Position numbers and translations under genes: made by a program
The notes under the pieces: model-generated
The model's input: only the letters and a program-made list of their open reading frames with translations
What the model was told of the DNA's origin: nothing
The model's database searches: none
Shown here: in pieces, positions 5,433-8,337 of the stretch
Position numbering within the stretch: the stretch's first letter is position 1
How the letters are laid out: each line of letters opens with the position of its first letter
Assembly (NCBI GenBank): GCA_012514545.1
Contig: JAAZAC010000150.1
Span: forward strand, 1-8,337
Source: Actinomycetales bacterium
GTDB lineage: Bacteria; Actinomycetota; Actinomycetes; Actinomycetales; Cellulomonadaceae
Length of the DNA: 8,337 nucleotides
Direction of reading: 5' to 3'

Positions 5433-6067
5433 GCGTCCTCCCCGCGGAGCCTCGGCTTCTTCTGCAGCCCGGACAGGCCGTTCCAGGCGAGGTTGACGAG
5501 GTGCGCGGCCACGTCGGTCTTCTTCGGGCTCCGCGCGTCGAGCCAGTACTGGCCGGTGAGCGCGACCATGCCGACGAGCATCTGCGCGTAGATCGGGGCC
5601 GTGCGGGGGTCGAGGCCGCGCTTGGTGAACTGGTCGGCCAGCAGGTGCTCCACCTGCATCGCCACGTCGCCGATGAGGCTCGAGAACGTGCCCGTCGCCT
5701 GCGCGACGGGGGAGTCCCGCACGAGGATCCGGAACCCGTCGGTCGACGACTCGATGTAGTCGAGCAGGGCGAGCGCCGTGCGCTCGACCAGCAGCTGGGG
5801 GTGGCCGCCGCGCTCCAGCGCGCCGATGAGCGCCTGGGTCAGCGCCGTCGTCTCCCGGTCGACGACGACGGCGTAGATGCCCTCCTTGCCGCCGAAGTGC
5901 TCGTAGACGACCGGCTTGGACACCTGGGCGCGGGCGGCGATCTCCTCCACGCTCGTGCCCTCGAAACCCTTCTCCGCGAAGAGCTGCCGGGAGACGTCGA
6001 GGAGCTGCTCACGGCGCTGGGACGCCGTCATGCGCGCCCGGACCGGGCGCTTGGGCGTGGAGCTCAC
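5429..6067 (-). CDS. TetR/AcrR family transcriptional regulator
   Basis: 212 residues from GTG at 6067-6065; an in-frame ATG at 6031 would give 200. The GTG is preferred because a -10-like CATGAT lies six bases before it (leaderless spacing). Seen: RREQLLDVSRQLFAEKGFEGTSVEEIAARAQVSKPVVYEHFGGKEGIY, the TetR three-helix DNA-binding domain (HTH about 37-60 with S-K-P-V-V-Y-E-H-F), then an all-helical ligand and dimerisation domain with DSPVAQATGTF and a C-terminal stretch AHLVNLAWNGLSGL. The Lys/Arg-rich start is typical. A TetR gene divergent from glmU also occurs in mycobacteria (Rv1019 next to glmU, from memory), so this neighbourhood may be conserved. Ligand and targets are unknown; autoregulation through the short divergent intergenic region is plausible. 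It is the first gene of an operon with the MarR gene. Confidence 0.93.
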   Translation of the reverse strand: MSSTPKRPVRARMTASQRREQLLDVSRQLFAEKGFEGTSVEEIAARAQVSKPVVYEHFGGKEGIYAVVVDRETTALTQALIGALERGGHPQLLVERTALALLDYIESSTDGFRILVRDSPVAQATGTFSSLIGDVAMQVEHLLADQFTKRGLDPRTAPIYAQMLVGMVALTGQYWLDARSPKKTDVAAHLVNLAWNGLSGLQKKPRLRGEDA

Positions 6068-6079
6068 CGGTCCATCATG
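6068..6079 (-). promoter_or_regulatory. -10-like box of a possible leaderless TetR transcript
   Basis: On the minus strand CATGAT (6079-6074) is followed by six bases and then the GTG at 6067. That is the same spacing as at rsmA. The box matches TATAAT at four of six positions and its first base departs from TANNNT; no -35 is apparent. No Shine-Dalgarno precedes the GTG. A leaderless start is therefore suggested but weakly supported. Confidence 0.3.
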
Positions 6080-6102
6080 CCGTGCGGGCCTGGCAGACTG
6101 GG

Positions 6103-6115
6103 CGACCGTCGGTCG
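6103..6115. promoter_or_regulatory. Small palindrome in TetR/tRNA-Gln divergent region, possible operator
   Basis: CGACC (6103-6107), GTC, GGTCG (6111-6115) is an inverted repeat with a 3-bp centre. It lies in the 52-bp region between the TetR gene and the tRNA and ends five bases before the tRNA. TetR proteins often bind palindromes in their own divergent promoter. The repeat is short and could arise by chance in such GC-rich DNA. Confidence 0.2.
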
Positions 6116-6119
6116 GCCG

Positions 6120-6191
6120 TCCGCCCTGGTGTAACGGCAGCACGCAGGCCTTTGGAGCCTTGCGGTCCAGGTTCGAATCCTGGGGGCGGAG
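6120..6191 (+). tRNA. tRNA-Gln (anticodon UUG)
   Basis: It folds as a complete cloverleaf. The acceptor stem TCCGCCC (6120-6126) pairs with GGGCGGA (6184-6190); the D arm is GTG/CAC with GG in the loop; the anticodon loop CTTTGGA (6150-6156) has anticodon TTG at 6152-6154, reading CAA (and CAG by wobble). The T arm is CCAGG/CCTGG around TTCGAAT. The discriminator base is G6191 and CCA is not encoded (GCG follows), so CCA must be added enzymatically. The last anticodon-stem pair (27-43) is a C-U mismatch, leaving four good pairs. The region before it has CAGACT (6094-6099) as a weak possible -10 box. Confidence 0.93.
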
Positions 6192-6198
6192 CGCGGGA

Positions 6199-6240
6199 CG
6201 CCCGCCCGGGGCCGGACGTCCGGTCTCCGGGGGGCGGGCG
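6199..6240 (+). terminator. Hairpin downstream of tRNA-Gln, candidate terminator
   Basis: CGCCCGCCC (6199-6207) pairs exactly with GGGCGGGCG (6232-6240). A 12-bp self-complementary CCGGACGTCCGG (6212-6223) lies between the arms. It starts eight bases past the tRNA and ends six bases before the TAGAGT box of glmU. No T-run follows. It is a likely terminator or 3'-processing barrier for the tRNA transcript. Confidence 0.45.
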
Positions 6241-6246
6241 CGACGG

Positions 6247-6252
6247 TAGAGT
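6247..6252 (+). promoter_or_regulatory. Probable -10 box for the glmU-prs operon
   Basis: TAGAGT fits TANNNT and lies just after the tRNA hairpin. Transcription from about 6259 would give an 85-base leader before the TTG start. No good -35 hexamer stands 16-18 bp upstream. The leader holds CTCCC (6290-6294), which can pair with GGGAG at 6299-6303 or with the ribosome site GGGAG at 6333-6337. Confidence 0.4.
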
Positions 6253-6332
6253 GGCCCCGCGCTCGACCCACCGCAGCCCTGGTCGTCACCTCCCTCACGG
6301 GAGCGGGCGGCGGAGGGCAGTCCAGCACCGAC

Positions 6333-6337
6333 GGGAG
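6333..6337 (+). promoter_or_regulatory. Ribosome binding site that sets the TTG start of glmU
   Basis: GGGAG lies six bases before TTG at 6344-6346. It is the only good Shine-Dalgarno/start combination just before the conserved AAVVVLAAGEGTRM motif, which begins at codon 7. Confidence 0.7.
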
Positions 6338-6343
6338 TCCGCG

Positions 6344-7912
6344 TTGACCACTGCCTCCGCTGCCGCCGTCGTCGTCCTCGCCGCCGGCGAAGGGACGCGG
6401 ATGCGATCGGCGACACCCAAGGTGCTGCACACCATGGGCGGGCGGTCGCTGCTCGGCCACGCGCTGGCCGCCGCCACCGACCTCGAGCCCGAGCGCGTCT
6501 GCGTCGTCGTCCGGCACGACCGCGACCGCGTCGCCGCGCACGCCCGCGAGCTGCTGCCGTCCGTGCTCGTCGCCGACCAGGACGAGATCCCGGGCACCGG
6601 CCGGGCGGTCCGCTGCGCGCTCGCGGTGCTCGACGGCGCCGCCGACGCGGACGCGGCGCGGCAGGGCCGGACCCCGTCGGGCGAGGGCGGCCTCGAGGGC
6701 CCCGTCGTCGTCATGGCGGGCGACGTGCCCCTGCTCGACGGCGGGACGCTGCGCGAGCTGCTCGAGGCCCACGTCGCGGACCGCAACGCGGTCACGGTGC
6801 TCACCACGCGGGTCGACGACCCGACCGGCTACGGCCGCATCGTCCGCGACGGGTCCGGCCAGGTCGCCCGGATCGTCGAGCACAAGGACGCCGACCCGGC
6901 CGAGCTCGAGATCGACGAGATCAACTCCTCGATCTACGTCTTCGACGCCGCGGTCCTGCGCGCCGGGCTCGCCCGCCTCGGCCGCCACAACGCCCAGGGC
7001 GAGGTCTACCTCACCGACGTCATCGCCATCGCGCGCTCCGAGGGCGAGGCCGTCCGCGCGCTCCAGATCGACGACCCGATCGTCGTCGCGGGCGTCAACG
7101 ACCGCGCCCAGCTCGCCGAGCTGCGCGCGGCGCTCAACCGCCGCATCCTCACCGACTGGATGATCGAGGGCGTGACCGTCGTCGACCCGGCCACCACGTG
7201 GGTCGACGTCGACGTGGAGCTCGAGCGGGACGTCACGCTCCTGCCCGGCACCCAGCTCCACGGCCGCACCACCGTCGCCGCCGGCGCGACCATCGGCCCC
7301 GACACCACGCTCGTCGACGTCGTCGTCGAGGCGGGCGCCACGGTGACCCGCAGCCACGCGACGTCGTCGCGGATCGGGCCGGGCGCCGTCGTCGGGCCGT
7401 TCTCCTACCTGCGACCGGGCACCGACCTCGGCCCTGACGGCAAGATCGGCGCCTACGTCGAGACGAAGAACGCGCGGATCGGCGAGCACGCCAAGGTGCC
7501 GCACCTGTCGTACGTGGGGGACGCCGTCGTCGGCGAGCACAGCAACGTCGGCGCCGGGACGATCTTCGCCAACTACGACGGCGTGACGAAGTCGAGCTCC
7601 GTCGTCGGCGACCACGTCCGGATCGGGTCCAACAACGTCCTCGTGGCCCCCGTGACGCTCGGCGACGGCGCGTACACGGGCGCGGGCAGCGTCATCCGCC
7701 GCGACGTCCCGCCGGGGGCGCTCGGCGTGAGCCAGAGCCCGCAGCGCAACGTCGACGGGTGGGTGTTCCGGCGCCGCCCCGGCACGTCGGCCGCGGAGGC
7801 CGCGGCCGCGGCCCTCGGCGTGACGCCGCCCGACCCCGCCGAGACCACGGCCGGACAGGCCGAGCAGACCCCGGGCGACCGCCCGGCGGACGGCACGACC
7901 GAAGGGCACTGA
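6344..7912 (+). CDS. glmU: Bifunctional UDP-N-acetylglucosamine pyrophosphorylase / glucosamine-1-phosphate N-acetyltransferase
   Basis: 522 residues from TTG. GlmU acetylates glucosamine-1-phosphate with acetyl-CoA (C-terminal domain), then couples GlcNAc-1-P to UTP (N-terminal domain), making UDP-GlcNAc for peptidoglycan in the cytoplasm. Seen: the uridyltransferase signature VVVLAAGEGTRM (9-20) with TPKVLH (24-29); GTGRAV (84-89); the metal-binding AGDVPLL (125-131); GYGRIVR (162-168); EINSSIYVFD (192-201); then a left-handed beta-helix of hexapeptide repeats from about 280. This contains GPFSYLRPG, GAYVETKNARIG, VPHLSYVGDA (His387 likely catalytic), GAGTIFANYDG (403-413) and GAYTGAGSVI. 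An insertion-like loop about 98-118 and a Glu/Pro/Thr-rich tail after about 478 make it longer than E. coli GlmU (456) and the M. tuberculosis protein (495). The motif usually NYDGxxKHxT reads YDGVTKSSS here. Six bases separate it from prs, indicating one operon. Confidence 0.96.
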   Translation: MTTASAAAVVVLAAGEGTRMRSATPKVLHTMGGRSLLGHALAAATDLEPERVCVVVRHDRDRVAAHARELLPSVLVADQDEIPGTGRAVRCALAVLDGAADADAARQGRTPSGEGGLEGPVVVMAGDVPLLDGGTLRELLEAHVADRNAVTVLTTRVDDPTGYGRIVRDGSGQVARIVEHKDADPAELEIDEINSSIYVFDAAVLRAGLARLGRHNAQGEVYLTDVIAIARSEGEAVRALQIDDPIVVAGVNDRAQLAELRAALNRRILTDWMIEGVTVVDPATTWVDVDVELERDVTLLPGTQLHGRTTVAAGATIGPDTTLVDVVVEAGATVTRSHATSSRIGPGAVVGPFSYLRPGTDLGPDGKIGAYVETKNARIGEHAKVPHLSYVGDAVVGEHSNVGAGTIFANYDGVTKSSSVVGDHVRIGSNNVLVAPVTLGDGAYTGAGSVIRRDVPPGALGVSQSPQRNVDGWVFRRRPGTSAAEAAAAALGVTPPDPAETTAGQAEQTPGDRPADGTTEGH

Positions 7913-7918
7913 CGCACC

Positions 7919-8337
7919 ATGACGGGCATCGTCACCCGCGACGGCGAGAAGCGGCTGGTCCTCATCTCCGGCCGGGCGCATCCCGAGCTCGCGGAGGACG
8001 TGGCCCGCGAGCTCGGCGTCGAGCTCGTCCCCACGACGGCGTACGACTTCGCCAACGGCGAGATCTACGTCCGGTTCGGCGAGAGCGTGCGGGGCGCCGA
8101 CGCGTTCGTCCTGCAGAGCCACTCCACGCCGATCAACCGCTCGATCATGGAGCAGCTCATCATGGTCGACGCGCTCAAGCGCGCGTCCGCCAAGACGATC
8201 ACCGTGGTCGCCCCGTTCTACGGGTACGCCCGCCAGGACAAGAAGCACCGCGGCCGCGAGCCCATCTCGGCGCGGCTCATGGCCGACCTGTTCAAGACGG
8301 CGGGCGCCGACCGCGTCATGAGCGTGGACCTGCACGC
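7919..8337 (+). CDS. prs: Ribose-phosphate pyrophosphokinase (PRPP synthetase), 5' part
   Basis: ATG at 7919; 139 complete codons plus two bases before the window ends, so the C-terminal half, including the PRPP-binding loop, is outside. The enzyme transfers pyrophosphate from ATP to ribose-5-phosphate, making PRPP for purine, pyrimidine, histidine, tryptophan and NAD synthesis and, in some actinobacteria, arabinan precursors. Seen: RLVLISGRAHPELAEDVA (12-29), the FANGEIYVRFGESVRG motif (44-59), QSHSTPINRSIMEQLIM (66-82), the ATP-binding APFYGYARQDKKHRGREPIS (98-117) and the start of the catalytic SVDLHA motif at the edge (His139). It follows glmU by six bases; GAAGGG (7901-7906), inside the glmU end, is a rather distant ribosome site (12 bases), so coupling to glmU is likely. 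glmU-prs is the usual actinobacterial order. Confidence 0.96.
   Translation, partial: MTGIVTRDGEKRLVLISGRAHPELAEDVARELGVELVPTTAYDFANGEIYVRFGESVRGADAFVLQSHSTPINRSIMEQLIMVDALKRASAKTITVVAPFYGYARQDKKHRGREPISARLMADLFKTAGADRVMSVDLH

Noticed and set aside
5429..8335. Very long minus-strand open frame (968 codons) across prs, glmU, the tRNA and the TetR gene
   Set aside because: Only its last part (from 6067 down) is the real TetR gene. The remainder is the antisense shadow of glmU and prs, kept open by high GC content, and its translation is low-complexity with no domain.
1..8337. Mobile elements, CRISPR arrays, prophage, toxin-antitoxin or defence genes
   Set aside because: No transposase, integrase, phase-spaced repeat array or known defence motif was seen on either strand; all coding space is taken by core genes and two regulators.

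Overview
The window is very GC-rich, and its coding sequences show the G/C-ending codon bias of an actinobacterium. The gene order tatD, rpf-type cell-wall enzyme(s), rsmA(ksgA), ispE ... glmU, prs is a well-known actinobacterial chromosomal neighbourhood. Protein details (two DUF348-G5 secreted enzymes, GlmU with a long polar tail, GTG/TTG starts, TANNNT -10 boxes) fit a Micrococcales-type organism such as a Cellulomonas relative. The genus is inferred from memory of such proteins, not shown by the sequence.

Layout. Bases 1-291 hold the 3' end of tatD (metal-dependent nuclease). Next come two tandem paralogous genes for membrane-anchored or secreted peptidoglycan enzymes. Both have three DUF348 repeats and one G5 domain, but they end in different catalytic domains. 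The first (429-1607) has a lytic-transglycosylase-like (SLT-type) domain, the second (1837-3012) a genuine resuscitation-promoting-factor (Rpf) domain. Each has its own upstream signal: a shared 25-bp block holding a GTNNC-N6-GTTAC direct repeat (MtrA-like) that overlaps a TANNNT box, with a strong hairpin at the predicted 5' end of the transcript. After a GC hairpin comes rsmA (3126-4025), probably leaderless, then ispE (4022-4942) in a 4-nt overlap.

On the minus strand, converging on ispE with a 1-nt gap, lies a two-gene regulator operon: TetR family (6067-5429) then MarR family (5432-4944), joined by a 4-nt stop/start overlap. Divergent from it on the plus strand are tRNA-Gln(UUG) (6120-6191), glmU (6344-7912, TTG start) and prs (from 7919, cut by the window end).

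Functionally the window is a growth and cell-envelope locus. It contains peptidoglycan remodelling and resuscitation enzymes, 16S rRNA dimethylation, an MEP-pathway isoprenoid step (supplying quinones and the undecaprenyl lipid carrier), UDP-GlcNAc synthesis for peptidoglycan, and PRPP synthesis for nucleotides. No mobile element, CRISPR array, phage gene or defence system was seen. The genes are familiar; the less ordinary content is the tandem paralogue pair with swapped catalytic heads and the matching regulatory architecture in front of each. There is no gene-free stretch over 300 bases; the longest gap (1608-1836) is a structured leader described below.
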